NCBI GenBank assembly: GCA_029204225.1
Contig: CM055094.1
Coordinates: 69,986,107-70,050,106 of the forward strand
DNA: 64,000 nt
DNA from: Diphasiastrum complanatum
Taxonomy: Eukaryota > Streptophyta > Lycopodiopsida > Lycopodiales > Lycopodiaceae
Direction: 5' to 3'
Each line of letters begins with the position of its first letter. The first letter of the stretch is position 1. The translations under genes were made by a program, and so were the position numbers. Under the pieces are notes generated by a model. It made no database searches and was not told where the DNA came from. It saw nothing but the letters and a program-made list of their open reading frames with translations. This document shows positions 20,843 to 31,479 of the stretch, in pieces.

Positions 20843-22803
20843 TTATTCTTGGTCCTTATTGAGCCCCAGAACAGAAATGCTCCTTAATTGACAGATTCAC
20901 AAAATCTTCAACTAAAAGTGAAAGTTACAGTGATCTTAACAATCGACTGATTTAAACTCAATAAGATCATTCACTTTATAAGTCATTTATGTTTGATCAA
21001 TAACCAAAGAATTGGAACAAATCGAAAATGTCCATGGTTTCTTCAAATTTTACATAAACTGGGATTTTCAAATTCCATTCAATATGGACCTAAACTATGA
21101 AAATCTACCGAACATCGACTTGACAGTTTCACAATTACCATATCATATTAAAAGGATTTTGAAACATCCAGCATGCATCCTATATGACATGTAGTGATTT
21201 CAAAAAAATCAATTTTTACGTAAATTGCCAAGAAACTGGAAAATTAGCACTCGGATTCACAAAATCAGTTCGAAATGGACGAACTGTAAAAATCGCTTAA
21301 AATGATCGATTTATCAAATTCACAGGCACTTTCACATATCAAAACTCGACACGCACTGATTTTTTTTCGAAAAAACAAAAAAATTCTCCTAATTAGCCTA
21401 GCCACTAGGAAATTTGCTTTTTGATCTAGAATTGTCAAAAATAGCTTCATGCAAGAAATCTTCTGATCATTCTACTGATTATGCATGCAACATGCATCCA
21501 TGTATGCATACAGATCTATCCATACATTTTCATCAACAGACAAGCACTACATTGAGCATGCATGCATCATAACATTTCAAAAATTTTGCAAATTTTATTT
21601 CAAAAATTACCAAACTTTCGACAGCCATAACCTTCTCTATAGGACACCAAATGGTCGCTATAAAGCATCGTACGGAGGGAGATGGGTCTACAAGGCACTT
21701 GCCACATCACCTTGCCACCTAGGCTTCACACGTGCGAGCAATAAATGCATGAAAAACAGGTAGGAGGGCGCACTTTTGTGGAGAGTAATCATAAAAAATT
21801 CAACTCCAGCCCAAAAAGCCTTGGATCAGAGGTTACAAGCACTCTACTAAGGCTCATTAGAGAGGCATAGAAGGTTCTAACAGGTCCAGCAAGCAATCAT
21901 AAGCTCAGATCACACAAAAAATGCATTTTTGGCCTCCTTCAACAAGCAAAACCTCAACATAATGGTGTCTAGTGCTCACCTATCCAAATTGGATGCATGA
22001 TTGCTAGAAACAGATGCAATCCATCATATCTTTAAGCTTGTAACAAGAACCAACAGGTTCAAACCCCAATTGAGAGGTATTCATGCTCAAAAATCATCAA
22101 AAATACACTAATTTTTGGTGTTTTGAGCCCCCTAATGGTGTCTAATCCCATCCAAACATCATGACAACTCATGGACAGCTTCATTACATCTCTAAAAACG
22201 TTCACACCAAGTCTTAGCTGAGAATTTTGAGATCTACCCCAAAATTAGTCCAAAAAACGTCAAAAAACCTTGATTTTTGACCAATTTTGACCAAAATTTG
22301 TGGGAAAAATCCAAAATTCGTGCAATCAGATCCAAATCCCTGTAAACACATTGCATTCAAGCACCAAAAGTTTTGATTGTAATCAAACATGGTTTCTATA
22401 GCCCATTTATGGTCCAAAAACCCCAATTTTTGGTCCAAAATCACTATCTAATCCACCTTTTGAGTATTCCAACATCATGCAATCATTAGATCCAATCAAT
22501 AATGACTGTAAAATAACAAGTACAATATGGAAAATGTACTACACCAGTACTATAATCAATTTCAAGCAAAAAACTTCAATTCTAGGAGAAGATTTACTAA
22601 AACCATAAAAAAACCTTTGATTTCCACCAAAAACTATGGAGAAATCCCATAATTATGATCTTTAGGCTGAAAGTACACCAAATTCAGAGAAGCCACCTAC
22701 TTGGAGATCGATTTCACCACCTAGAAGTAACATGCAAGGAGAATCCACAAAAACTGAGAAAATACAAGAAGTAGTTTCACCTTCTGATTGATGCAAATCC
22801 ATG
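20843..22803 (-). mobile_element. internal region of antisense L element 1, noncoding
   Basis: Read on the minus strand from the primer site at 22815-22804 downward, the first ~600 bases match 39.7-40.28 kb and 61.76-62.36 kb (the 5' leader of L elements 2 and 4). The next ~1.4 kb (20.84-22.21) has no counterpart there, so either those copies share a deletion or this copy has extra sequence. No retroviral domain is encoded. Short TTTTGACC repeats occur around 22255-22310. Confidence 0.65.
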
Positions 22804-22815
22804 GCTCTGATACCA
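22804..22815 (-). other. primer-binding site of antisense L element 1
   Basis: GCTCTGATACCA on the plus strand is TGGTATCAGAGC on the minus strand, the initiator-Met tRNA primer site. It lies one base from the LTR end. Confidence 0.9.
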
Positions 22816-22816
22816 C

Positions 22817-23292
22817 TGTAAGGATCACCAAATGAAAATATGACTAGAGCCTATTGCAAAACAACCAAAAGGACACATGTGGAGCAAAACCACCCAACCA
22901 AATCTAGATCCCTCCTGGACCTAGCCCCCAAGCCATAGTGAAGAACCTAAGAGAGAGGAGGAGAAACTGGCTCAAGAAACTGAATTTCCAATAGGAGGAT
23001 GAGAGAGTTTCCAATGGACATATTCTCCTCATGAGAGAGAGAATATTCCCCCTAGGATCCCCATGCAGCCTATATTGAGCTATTGACCTCCTATTCTTGC
23101 ATTAAGGCAGTCATTCACTATGCATGTGCTCCTATGTCCAATTATAGGTCTAGGCCCTCATATGATTATTAATTACTTTACATGCCAAGCCCGGAATGAC
23201 GAGGCATAACTAATAACCATATACACCTGGAGTGACCGGCTATCCTCATCAAGAATTATTCCGATTCCCTTGTTCAGGACACGGACGTAACA
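22817..23292 (-). repeat. L-family LTR, copy 1 (antisense)
   Basis: On the minus strand it starts TGTTACGTCCGTGTCC and ends GGTGATCCTTACA, giving TGT...ACA termini. It matches the LTRs at 39197-39685, 42963-43295 and 61255-61748. On its plus-strand right it abuts a sense fragment of Copia G gag, the same junction as at 39.2 and 61.25 kb. Confidence 0.85.
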
Positions 23293-23503
23293 AAAAGCAT
23301 TAAGGAATAAGACCTTGTTCAAGTTATTCTTAATGGATTGTTGAATGCTCATGCTAACATTCTTCAAAGTATTGCTATTCAAAAGACTATGCCAAGTTTG
23401 ATGGATTTTCAAGAGACCTTGATCAATGAAGAATATAGGCTTCAATCAAGAGCTAGATCTACATCGACACTTCAAGAGGAGGCTATGTTCACAAAGGGTG
23501 ATC
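23293..23503 (+). pseudogene. Copia G gag fragment
   Basis: The sequence aligns with the middle of intact Copia gag: VQVILNGLLNAHANILQSIA, then MPSLMDFQETLINEEYRLQS, up to EEAMFTKG. A stop precedes it and similarity ends at about 23503. It is the downstream half of the gag interrupted by the L element; antisense counterparts lie at 38.9-39.2 and 61.0-61.25 kb. Confidence 0.85.
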
Positions 23504-23639
23504 TCAATGCATTTATCTAGTTTGTTTTATGTATTGCTGATCATTTCTAATTTTGTATTCCATCCATTGTCAATTGTGAAGGTGCATCAATGCAAATGGC
23601 GAGTTGACATTCCTCATCCTCAGATGGTGAGGCAAGACC

Positions 23640-24326
23640 ATCACATATAGGATCAGAGGCCTGGTTACACTAGAGAATACCATGCCCATGTGCATGATGT
23701 AAGTATGCACTGCAACGAGAGCGATGTACCATTATATCACACGTTCGCATGTCTGGTCAGATTGAGAGGGAGTCATTATTTGTGCGTCAGTTCTTCGGTG
23801 AGTTCTACTTTGCAAACCTATTTGTATTTTTTAATTTATATACATCATTGAACGCTCATTTTTCATGTATGTTGTTTGGCACCCTTTCTAATTGGAGGAA
23901 TATTTTGTTATTCTTGATTGTTGTTGCACTTGTATTGTGTAGGATGATGACTCACACTCACATGACCATCGAAGAATTCAACCAGATGTTGCCATGCAAT
24001 CCGCAAGATTCAGACGTGCAAGCACATGAGAGCCACCGTGGCACCTTCCTCACATACACCACCCATGGACTTGCACGAAGATATGTCCCTAGGAGACACA
24101 ACACACGAGGACGTGCCATTCATATCACATGATCACGAGAGGGACATGGATGACATGATGGATGCATTCTTCACAAATCCACTCGAGGCTACATTGACAA
24201 GCGAAGAAGAGATGATGCGTGGCTTGGCATCCACTCCTTTGTATGAGGGTACACAAATGTCAAAGTTGCGAGCTTGTTTGCTACTTTTGAACTTGCAAAC
24301 TAAGTACGGTTGGTCACATGCGAGCA
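23640..24326 (+). pseudogene. CACTA (En/Spm) tnp2 transposase, N-terminal fragment
   Basis: From 24026 the frame reads DDMMDAFFTNPLEATL, then LASTPLYEGTQMSKLRACLL and LNLQTKYGWSHAS. This is the pattern preceding the tnp2 core (LY.G...SKL....L..LK...GWS..SF), as in plant CACTA transposases. It is cut exactly at 24327 by a Gypsy LTR. A shorter version at 55135-55316 continues past this point (GWS-like DASFTEWFG). Acidic text upstream of 24026 probably belongs to the same gene. The rest of this copy survives only as a scrap at 35758-35870. Confidence 0.75.
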
Positions 24327-25043
24327 TGTTGGAGGGTTTACGGATCCCAAGGCAATCCAAACCTTAGTTAATAAGCTAGAGGGATTTGGCATCCTGCGTG
24401 TGTAAGTCCAACCCGATGGTCAAATAGTTATTTGATTAGTTAAAAGTCAATAAAAGGACTTTAGGCCTTTTTTGTGGGACTTTTAATGTCGCAGGGCCTA
24501 AATGTCAAGTTAGTGAATAAAGTTGGGTTTCCCTCCAATATTGATGGTTCCCACACTTTTTAAAATTTGAATAATTAGGGAGGTAGAAATGGACCAATAG
24601 AATTCAGAGGCCAAGGTCCTCCTCTCTACTATAAAAAGAGACCAACTCGAGTTGCTCCTCATGTTCATTTCCTCATTTCAATAAAGCAGATTGGTTCTCT
24701 TCAGAAAGGATTAATGAATGTCCTTGCTCTTCTTCTTTCCTTGTCCATCTCTCATGCTTTCTTTGGTTTTTGCTAATTGTTGGATCTGAATGATATTGGG
24801 ATTGTATGTTATTATACTTTTTATGAGAGAGAAAGAGTAAGCTATCTTTGTTGTGGATGCGTAGTGTTAATGGATTGTAGTGTTAATGGATGTTAGTGTT
24901 AGATTTGGATCTTCCATTCATGTTGAAATCTGAACTATACTATCGCTCTCATGGGAATGAACCTGTGCATGACAACTAACTTCATCTCTGTGATGCTAGA
25001 TTGACTAGATATTCAGGTTAGGCAAGTAAAGAAACCCACTACA
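24327..25043 (+). repeat. 5' LTR of Gypsy element 1 (717 bp)
   Basis: This begins TGTTGGAGGGTTT, interrupts the CACTA gene and ends CCCACTACA, four bases before a tRNA-Asp-type primer site. A TATAAAA box lies at about 24630 and an AATAAA signal at about 24680. The first ~400 bases match 53371-53767, where a polypurine tract precedes it. No 3' LTR of this element remains in the window. Confidence 0.8.
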
Positions 25044-25047
25044 GTTT

Positions 25048-25060
25048 TGGCGCTGTTGCC
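25048..25060 (+). other. primer-binding site, Asp-tRNA type
   Basis: TGGCGCTGTTGCC lies four bases after the LTR and resembles TGGCGCCGTTGCC, the Asp-tRNA-complementary site of many plant Gypsy (Tat/Athila-type) elements. One mismatch to that motif is visible. Confidence 0.75.
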
Positions 25061-25833
25061 AATGAGCTACACCAATTCTTCAGTTTGCAGCATGATTGTT
25101 GGATGGTTAGCTTGTATTAGGCATCTTGTCGTGGCATGAATAGTGTTAGATCTGCATTTAGAGTTAGTTTGGAATTGATTCTGCTTGATTTGAGTAGATT
25201 TTCTTGTTTAAAATATAATTTGATTTTTAAATAGGGAAAGCTATTCAGATCACCAATCTTAAGATCCAATTGGATATGAGATATCAGAAAAAACAACAAA
25301 AATTGGTCAAATTTGTTAGATTTGGTAAAAAAGAGGCAAAAAGCATCATCAATCTTTTTACCCTGATTCAAGAAACTTTCGCTCAGTTGCAGACACCTTC
25401 GGTTTTGTTCACAAAACCTTCATTTTGAAGGGAAAAGATTATTTCCCAGCAGATTTTCAGAAACATTAGAAAAAGCGTCAAAAATCACCAAAACCCTAAA
25501 AATACAAAAAAAGAATCTTCTCCCGATTCAGTGTGCTTAGGTGTGATTCAGATCTATCTATTGCCAAGTCGGCGAATAATAATACCGAAAATATAAGGGT
25601 TTTCATAAGATTAGTTGTCATACTGCCATATTTTTGTCAAAAAACTCACTTTTTTGCATAAATACTAGTATTACTCTTGATCCTTCGCCAAAACCTTCGT
25701 CGAGATTTCAAAGAATTCTATATATAGTAAAATACTATTTTTGAGTTTGGCAAAGATTCTTCTTGATCAAATCACAAAAAATCTTGATTTTTACCCTCGC
25801 CAAACCAAAGAAATTGTATTATCTTGTGTCAGA
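25061..25833 (+). other. leader of Gypsy element 1, noncoding
   Basis: Untranslated region after the primer site with no recognisable protein. The sequence resumes at 30611 after the inserted Copia N: CTTGTGTCAGA on the left continues naturally into AACCTTTGTCCGG on the right. Confidence 0.65.
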
Positions 25834-26653
25834 TGTGAGAAATTGGCAAAAATCTAGCTTGGTATTTTTTATGATAGAAGTTTGTAAGTGAATCTCACAT
25901 GTGTGGAGGATGTTCCCACGTGTGGAGAATTGTAAAGTAAATCAAAATGTTTGATATAGGGGTCTCATAGAATTTCATAGTCAAGCATTTAGGTGTAGGA
26001 TGTTGATAGGGTCAAATTTGGCATAGATGGCAAATTATACATTTCCACTTGTAATGCCAATATTGAGCCAAAATAGAGCCAAACTTGTGCCAATTAGAGT
26101 GTAGACAAGTGTCATGCTTTTGTTTGATGAAGCTTAAGAGGTCCAATAGGATTTAGAGGTGGAACCTTGTGAGGTCCAATAGAAAATTGAGGTGTGCTTG
26201 AATATAGTCCAATAGAATTTAGAGGTGCATGGATCAATGGTCCAATAGGATTAAGAGGTGGCAAAGTGTGATCCAATCATAGTTAAGCATAGTGGTAGCT
26301 CATGAATCTATTAGTATCATTGTACTCCTCCTTTTGGATCTAATTAATTTTGAGATTGAGTGGATTTTGAGTGTCATTTAATTTCTAGCTTTCTCTCTCT
26401 ACCCGAGAGCTCTAGATGGTTTTTCTCTCTCTACCCGAGGAGAGCAGCTTGTTTTTACTTAGAATACTTTTGGAACACTTCCCACGCGTGTGATTGAGAG
26501 TTGGAAGTGATTGAATGCATGTAGTAGTGTGTTTTTGCCATAGAATCAAAGATAGATCTTGAATCTCAATCTAGTCTTGATCTTGGTGCATCTACACACC
26601 TTAGGAGATCACAAGTACATGTAGTGGACAATCCACACGTGTGAAATTCAACA
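25834..26653 (+). repeat. 5' LTR of Copia element N (820 bp)
   Basis: This starts TGTGAGAAATTGG after TCAGA (25829-25833) and ends ATTCAACA directly before the primer site. TCAGA recurs after the 3' LTR (30606-30610), a 5-bp target duplication. CACACGTGTG lies about 15 bases from the 3' end. Compared with the 3' LTR I count about ten substitutions and one 15-base indel over ~790 bases. Confidence 0.85.
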
Positions 26654-26665
26654 TGGTATTAGAGC
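26654..26665 (+). other. primer-binding site of Copia N (one mismatch)
   Basis: TGGTATTAGAGC abuts the LTR. It differs from the canonical TGGTATCAGAGC by one base but is clearly the initiator-Met tRNA site. Confidence 0.85.
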
Positions 26666-27410
26666 CTACCTAAGGCTACCATGCATTTTGATCCATTTGA
26701 GTGAAAACTATTCAGCAATCTTGAGCTAGAAATTGTCAAGGCCCATTTTCCTAGCTATCTTGTTCAATTTTGGATCAAAAGAGATCAAAAGGACATTGAT
26801 TGGATCTGACCTGGTACTGTACGGAATCAGGTGCTCAGACACGTGTGAGGAACATCCAATTTCAGTTTGGGAGTTCTCTTTCATGTTTGATCCAAAATCC
26901 TTGCTAGATAGCTTGTTTTGAAGCTATTTTTGTCTAGTTTCTGATGCAATCAGTTTCATTCCATTTGGTTGAGCCAATCAAAAGCTATAAGCTTTTGTAG
27001 AGGGTTAGGTAGGGCACCTAGACCTGGGTGGACACATTTGGTTTGGTCAAAAGATTGCTTGTTTGATCCAAAATCACAGTTGAATGCTTACCAATCTCAT
27101 CTATATGTGATCTAGGCACTGTTTTGAGATCTTAGCCATTTTGTTTCATGCAATATCATTGTATTTGAGTCAAATTTGGTTTCTTAGTGTATCTCACATG
27201 TGCTAAGAGTGTTTGATCCTAACTTTGCCCATACTCCATCATTTGATGTGAAGTAGATCTAGTTTTGGAGAGATTGAGATAGCTAGTGAGAATCATCTCA
27301 CAGTTTGTTGCAAGATCTTGCATAGGAGATGGTAGCACACCATTATTGGATCCTATAGTGAGAGAGAAGCAACATTTTTTGTTCATCACTTTTATTTATC
27401 TCCACTTTAC

Positions 27411-29336
27411 ATGACTTCAATGAGTTCATACTTGTTGCAACCAAGTGAGAGACTGTCTACTTCCAATTATTCAATATGGAAGTTGAGGATGGAGTCCATC
27501 TTGATACTCCAAGATGTGATGAGCATTGTACTTGGGATTGAGGAGGAGCCTCAAGTCCTTCAAGAAGTACAAAAATACAAGAAGAGAGCTAGGATGGCTC
27601 TCCACTACATTAAGATGAATGTCTCTAAAATATTGAGGGAGATTGGTGATTGTTCTACATCCAAGGAAGCTTGGGATTGTCTCAAGTCCATCTATGAGAC
27701 TAAGAACACCTCTAGGCTCCTCACTCTTAGAAATCAAATATTCCAAATTAGTCAAAAGAGTGATGAGAGTGCATCTAATTATGTTTTGAGAGTCAAGGAT
27801 ATTCGTAGGGAGCTTGCATGTATTGGTGACTCAATCAATCAAAGTGGGCTAGTCCAAGTCATTCTCAATGGCTTGAGAGATGAATATGACAACCTTGTCC
27901 AATCCTATGCTAATAAGGAGGAGCTACAAAGTTTGGAGGCCCTTCAAAGTGTGCTTATTTCTGAAGAATCAAGACAAGAGTACAAACTCTTGAGGATGGA
28001 CAAGCTATTACTCAATCATGATGATGGCAAAGTTCTATTTGCCAAGCACAAAGAGAGGAGTAAGAAGCAACACCATCACTTTTCTAATGACAAAGCTAAA
28101 GACCAAAATGGAGAGGAGGATGATACCTCTCATGATTCTAATTCAAATCTCAAGAAGAAGATGATCAAGTGCTTTTATTGTGGCAAGAAAGGCCATTATG
28201 CCACCAATTGCTTCAAGAAGAAGAATCAACTCAGTCAAGCCAACATCACCAATGAGAAAGAAGACTATATTGCAAGTGATGGAGAAGGCTCTCTTATGGC
28301 ATCAAGCTTCTCCTCTTCCACCTTCAACAAGGATGACTCATGGTATATTGATAGTGGAGCATCTTCACATATGTGTGGCTCCAAGCACTTTTTTTCATCT
28401 ATTATGCCTTATGATGGAGTCAAGAAGACCATATACTTTGCAAGTAAGCATGAGTGCAATATTGAAGGAGTAGGGATTACTCCCTTGAAGCTTGCATCTT
28501 CTAAAGATCTCTTTCTCAACAATGTTCTTTTTGTCCCAAAGCTTACAAAGAACATCTTAAGTGTTGGCCAACTTCTTGATAGTGGCTTTGATGTCAATTT
28601 CAATATTGACAATTGTGTGATTAAGAAGGATGGTGAGATCCTTGCATATGGATCAAGATTTGAAGGCATCTACAAATTGGATCCAAGTGAGAGTGCAAAC
28701 TCTCTTGATGTTTCTTATATTTCCAATATTTCAAAGGAGGAGGATTACACAAGATGCACATATCTTCTCTCTTCAAGTATTATGGTGTATGATTATTCCT
28801 TATTATTCAAAGCATATGTTGAGAAGAAATTCTCATTGAAGATCAAAGCTTTGAGGAGTATTGGAGCTCTTGAAGGAATAGCACCATATGAAGTTTTATT
28901 CAAGATGAAGCCTAAGGTTGATCACCTTAGTGAACTTGGTAGTGCTTGCTTTGCACATATTCCCTTGGAAACAAGAAGGAAGGATGATCCAAGCTCATGG
29001 ATCATGATTGGATACTCATCCATCAAGGAGGCCTTTAGTGTCTTTACACTCTCTATTTCAAATGTGATCGTGAATAGAGATGTCATATTGCATGAAGATT
29101 CAATCTTGGAAGTGGCCGAGATCAAGGCTTCTCAAGAAGCATCACAAGTTATCCTTTTTGAAGGTATTCAAGTTATGATGGGGCCAATGTGTGAGGAGGA
29201 GTTTCTTCTTCTTATGATTTCAAGAAGATCTTCAAGATGCATGGCCGAGTCTTTATGGCTCACATGTCAAAGAGGGGCATCTTTCATGTTGTATCTACTA
29301 CAACACATTCATATATGCTTCTCTTCCTTTGCTTGA
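27411..29336 (+). CDS. gag-protease polyprotein of truncated Copia N (641 aa)
   Basis: The frame is open for 641 codons. Residues 1-240 are a Copia gag (LSTSNYSIWKLRMESILI). A CCHC knuckle CFYCGKKGHYATNC is near 253, and the aspartic protease motif WYIDSGASSHM near 310. After about residue 440 only scraps of integrase remain: the segment leading up to LRS, then, skipping both DNA-binding Asp/Glu motifs, the C-terminal part (APYEVLFKMKPKVDHL, WIMIGYSSIKEAF, VNRDVILHED). RT and RNase H are absent. The deletions keep the frame, so gag and protease could still be made. This fits a non-autonomous element depending on another Copia for RT. The last ~60 residues read out of any pol frame. Confidence 0.8.
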   Translation: MTSMSSYLLQPSERLSTSNYSIWKLRMESILILQDVMSIVLGIEEEPQVLQEVQKYKKRARMALHYIKMNVSKILREIGDCSTSKEAWDCLKSIYETKNTSRLLTLRNQIFQISQKSDESASNYVLRVKDIRRELACIGDSINQSGLVQVILNGLRDEYDNLVQSYANKEELQSLEALQSVLISEESRQEYKLLRMDKLLLNHDDGKVLFAKHKERSKKQHHHFSNDKAKDQNGEEDDTSHDSNSNLKKKMIKCFYCGKKGHYATNCFKKKNQLSQANITNEKEDYIASDGEGSLMASSFSSSTFNKDDSWYIDSGASSHMCGSKHFFSSIMPYDGVKKTIYFASKHECNIEGVGITPLKLASSKDLFLNNVLFVPKLTKNILSVGQLLDSGFDVNFNIDNCVIKKDGEILAYGSRFEGIYKLDPSESANSLDVSYISNISKEEDYTRCTYLLSSSIMVYDYSLLFKAYVEKKFSLKIKALRSIGALEGIAPYEVLFKMKPKVDHLSELGSACFAHIPLETRRKDDPSSWIMIGYSSIKEAFSVFTLSISNVIVNRDVILHEDSILEVAEIKASQEASQVILFEGIQVMMGPMCEEEFLLLMISRRSSRCMAESLWLTCQRGASFMLYLLQHIHICFSSFA

Positions 29337-29841
29337 AATGCTATCTTGCTTCATTGAATTTTTTGGATCTCAAAGTTCAACAAAAGCTATACTAGTTTTG
29401 TATGATGCTTATGGTATGGACATGTTTCTTGTCATTATTGACTTAGATGTGTTTCCAATACTTTTTGAAAGCAAGATATTGTATTGTCAAAAGTATGCTC
29501 TTGGTTCTAGTAAGAACAAGATTGAGCTTGGTACTCACTTTTTTGAAAATCATGTTTTCACATGTTTTGAGGCAAATTGTAAACTCCTCTTGAGATTAAG
29601 TGAAGCATCCAAAGTGGACACTTACATCCTTGAGAGAGTAACTAGCCTAAAAAAGATCAAGATAGTCTTTGAGATCAAGATTAGATCCATCATGGATATA
29701 GTTCATTGTATGTGGACTAGTCAAGCTAGAAAGCATAATCTTGATAATCATCATTGTTTCACATCTTATGATCTTGATCTCCATGATCCTTATGAGGCTT
29801 GGAAGCCTCAGATTTCAAATCTAGCTTGGTATTTTTTATGA
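29329..29841 (+). other. 170-codon open frame of unknown origin in Copia N
   Basis: An open frame overlaps the end of the gag-protease ORF and runs into the 3' LTR. Its text (for example LVLYDAYGMDMFLVIIDLDV) shows no RT, RNase H, envelope or transmembrane pattern that I recognise. It occupies the place of RT-RNase H. It may be captured or heavily decayed sequence; coding status is unproven. Confidence 0.35.
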
Positions 29842-30605
29842 TAGAAGTTTGTAAGTGAATCTCACATGTGTGGAGGATGTTCCCACGTGTGGAGAATTGT
29901 AAAGTAAATCAAAATGTTTGATATAGGGGTCTCATAGAATTTCATAGTCAAGCATTTAGGTGTAGGATGTTGATAGGGTCAAATTTGGCATAGATGGCAA
30001 ATTATCCATTTCCACTTGTAATGCCAATATTGAGCCAAAATAGAGCCAAACTTGTGCCAATTAGAGTGTAGACAAGTGTCATGCTTTTGTTTGATGAAGT
30101 TTAAGAGGTCCAATAGGATTTAGAGGTGGAACCTTGTGAGGTCCAATAGAAAATTGAGGTGTGCTTGAATATAGTCCAATAGAATTTAGAGGTGCATGGA
30201 TCAATGGTCCAATAGGATCAAGAGGTGACAAAGTGTGATCCAATCATAGTTAAGCATAGTGGTAGCTCATGAATCTATTAGTATCATTGTACTCCTTCTT
30301 TTGGATCTTGAGTGGATTTTGAGTGTCATTGAATTTCTAGCTTTCTCTCTCTACCCGAGAGCTCTAGATGGTTTTTCTCTCTCTACCCGAGGAGAGCAGC
30401 TTGTTTTTACTTAGAATACTTTTGGAACACTTCCCACACGTGTGAGTGAGAGTTGGAAGTGATTGAATGCATGTAGTAGTGTGTTTTTGCCATAGAATCA
30501 AAGATAGATCTTGAATCTCAATATAGTCTTGATCTTGGTGCATCTACACACCTTAGGAGATCACAAGTACATGTAGTGGACAATCCACACATGTGAAATT
30601 CAACA
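29817..30605 (+). repeat. 3' LTR of Copia element N (first ~15 bp missing)
   Basis: It matches the 5' LTR from AAATCTAGCTTGG onward and ends ATTCAACA, followed by TCAGA. The first ~15 bases of the 5' LTR are not present, and no polypurine tract precedes it. A small deletion after insertion at the internal/LTR boundary would explain both. Confidence 0.85.
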
Positions 30606-31450
30606 TCAGAAACCTTTGTCCGGATTTTCATAGTTTTATTGTCAAATCTTTCATTTGAGAGGTCGGCAAAGGATATTTTCCAAGAAATTGTTAGAAAAGT
30701 TGTTCAGAGAGTTTTTTTTTTTCCAAAATAGCATTGTTGAACCTTCGACGAGCCAATCTTCGCCTAGTGAACCCTCGTCAGTCCTATTTTTAGTTTCTGA
30801 TTTTTCAAATCAAGTCTCTTTCAAAATTCAAATCTGATATATTTAGATTTGGATCTGAGAGATTTATCATTTTTGAGAAGTATCGATTGATCAAATTTTG
30901 AAATCTAGATTGGGAGGTTGTTAAACAAGCCCTTATCACACGGTTCAAACCACGGAAGTTTATGGAAGACCCTTTCCTACTTTTAAGTTGAATTAAAATG
31001 GGAAAGAGGGAAATGGTTCGAGATTACATTGAACGGGTGAAATGCCTCAAATCTGAGTGCGAACTTGATCTGATTAACGAAAATGTCATGATTATGTGAT
31101 TTTTGTCAGGTCTACTTAAACAGATCAGACGTGAGCTGAAATGCCATAATGAGTATGCACTCTTGCAAAATTCTATGGACGATGCAATTAGGAGGAGAAT
31201 AAAGATTCAGATGACGAGCCAAATATCAGTATGTTGCCTTATACAACAGGGCAGACTACTACGACATCCACCACTATTGCATCAACGAATGCCAACGCTA
31301 CTGTAGAAATGATGCTCAATGAGTTCAAGAAAGTTGGGAAGAACCAACAAAAACAAATGGAAAAGTTGCAGTCGCAATTTGATGAGAAGATCAAAGCATT
31401 GAAAAATTTCCAGTACAAGCATACAAGGAACTTGAGAAGTTTGTAAAGTC
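30606..31450 (+). pseudogene. Gypsy element 1 gag (decayed)
   Basis: The Gypsy sequence resumes after Copia N. About 30905-31220 encodes capsid-type gag in one frame with stops (VVKQALITRFKPRKFMED, then EMVRDYIERVKCLKSECEL, LSGLLKQIRRELKCHNEYA), matching retrotrans_gag. A glutamine/lysine-rich, coiled-coil-like stretch follows (31300-31445). Several in-frame stops make it non-functional. Confidence 0.75.
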
Positions 31451-31479
31451 TATTATGGTGTTCTCTTTGTATAGGAATT

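Noticed and set aside
22801-22820. GCTCTGATACCA as part of a tRNA gene
   Set aside because: It sits one base from an LTR end and no cloverleaf surrounds it; it is a primer-binding site on the minus strand. The same holds for the other such sites in the window.
24322-24326. GAGCA as the target duplication of Gypsy element 1 with the GAGCA after 53767
   Set aside because: The 53767 LTR is truncated at ~400 of 717 bases and belongs to another element, so the match is probably chance.
29780-29860. TGATAGAAG or TGGTATTTT as the true start of the N LTRs
   Set aside because: Those positions give no flanking duplication, whereas TGTGAGAAATT at 25834 is flanked by TCAGA on the left, matching TCAGA after the 3' LTR.
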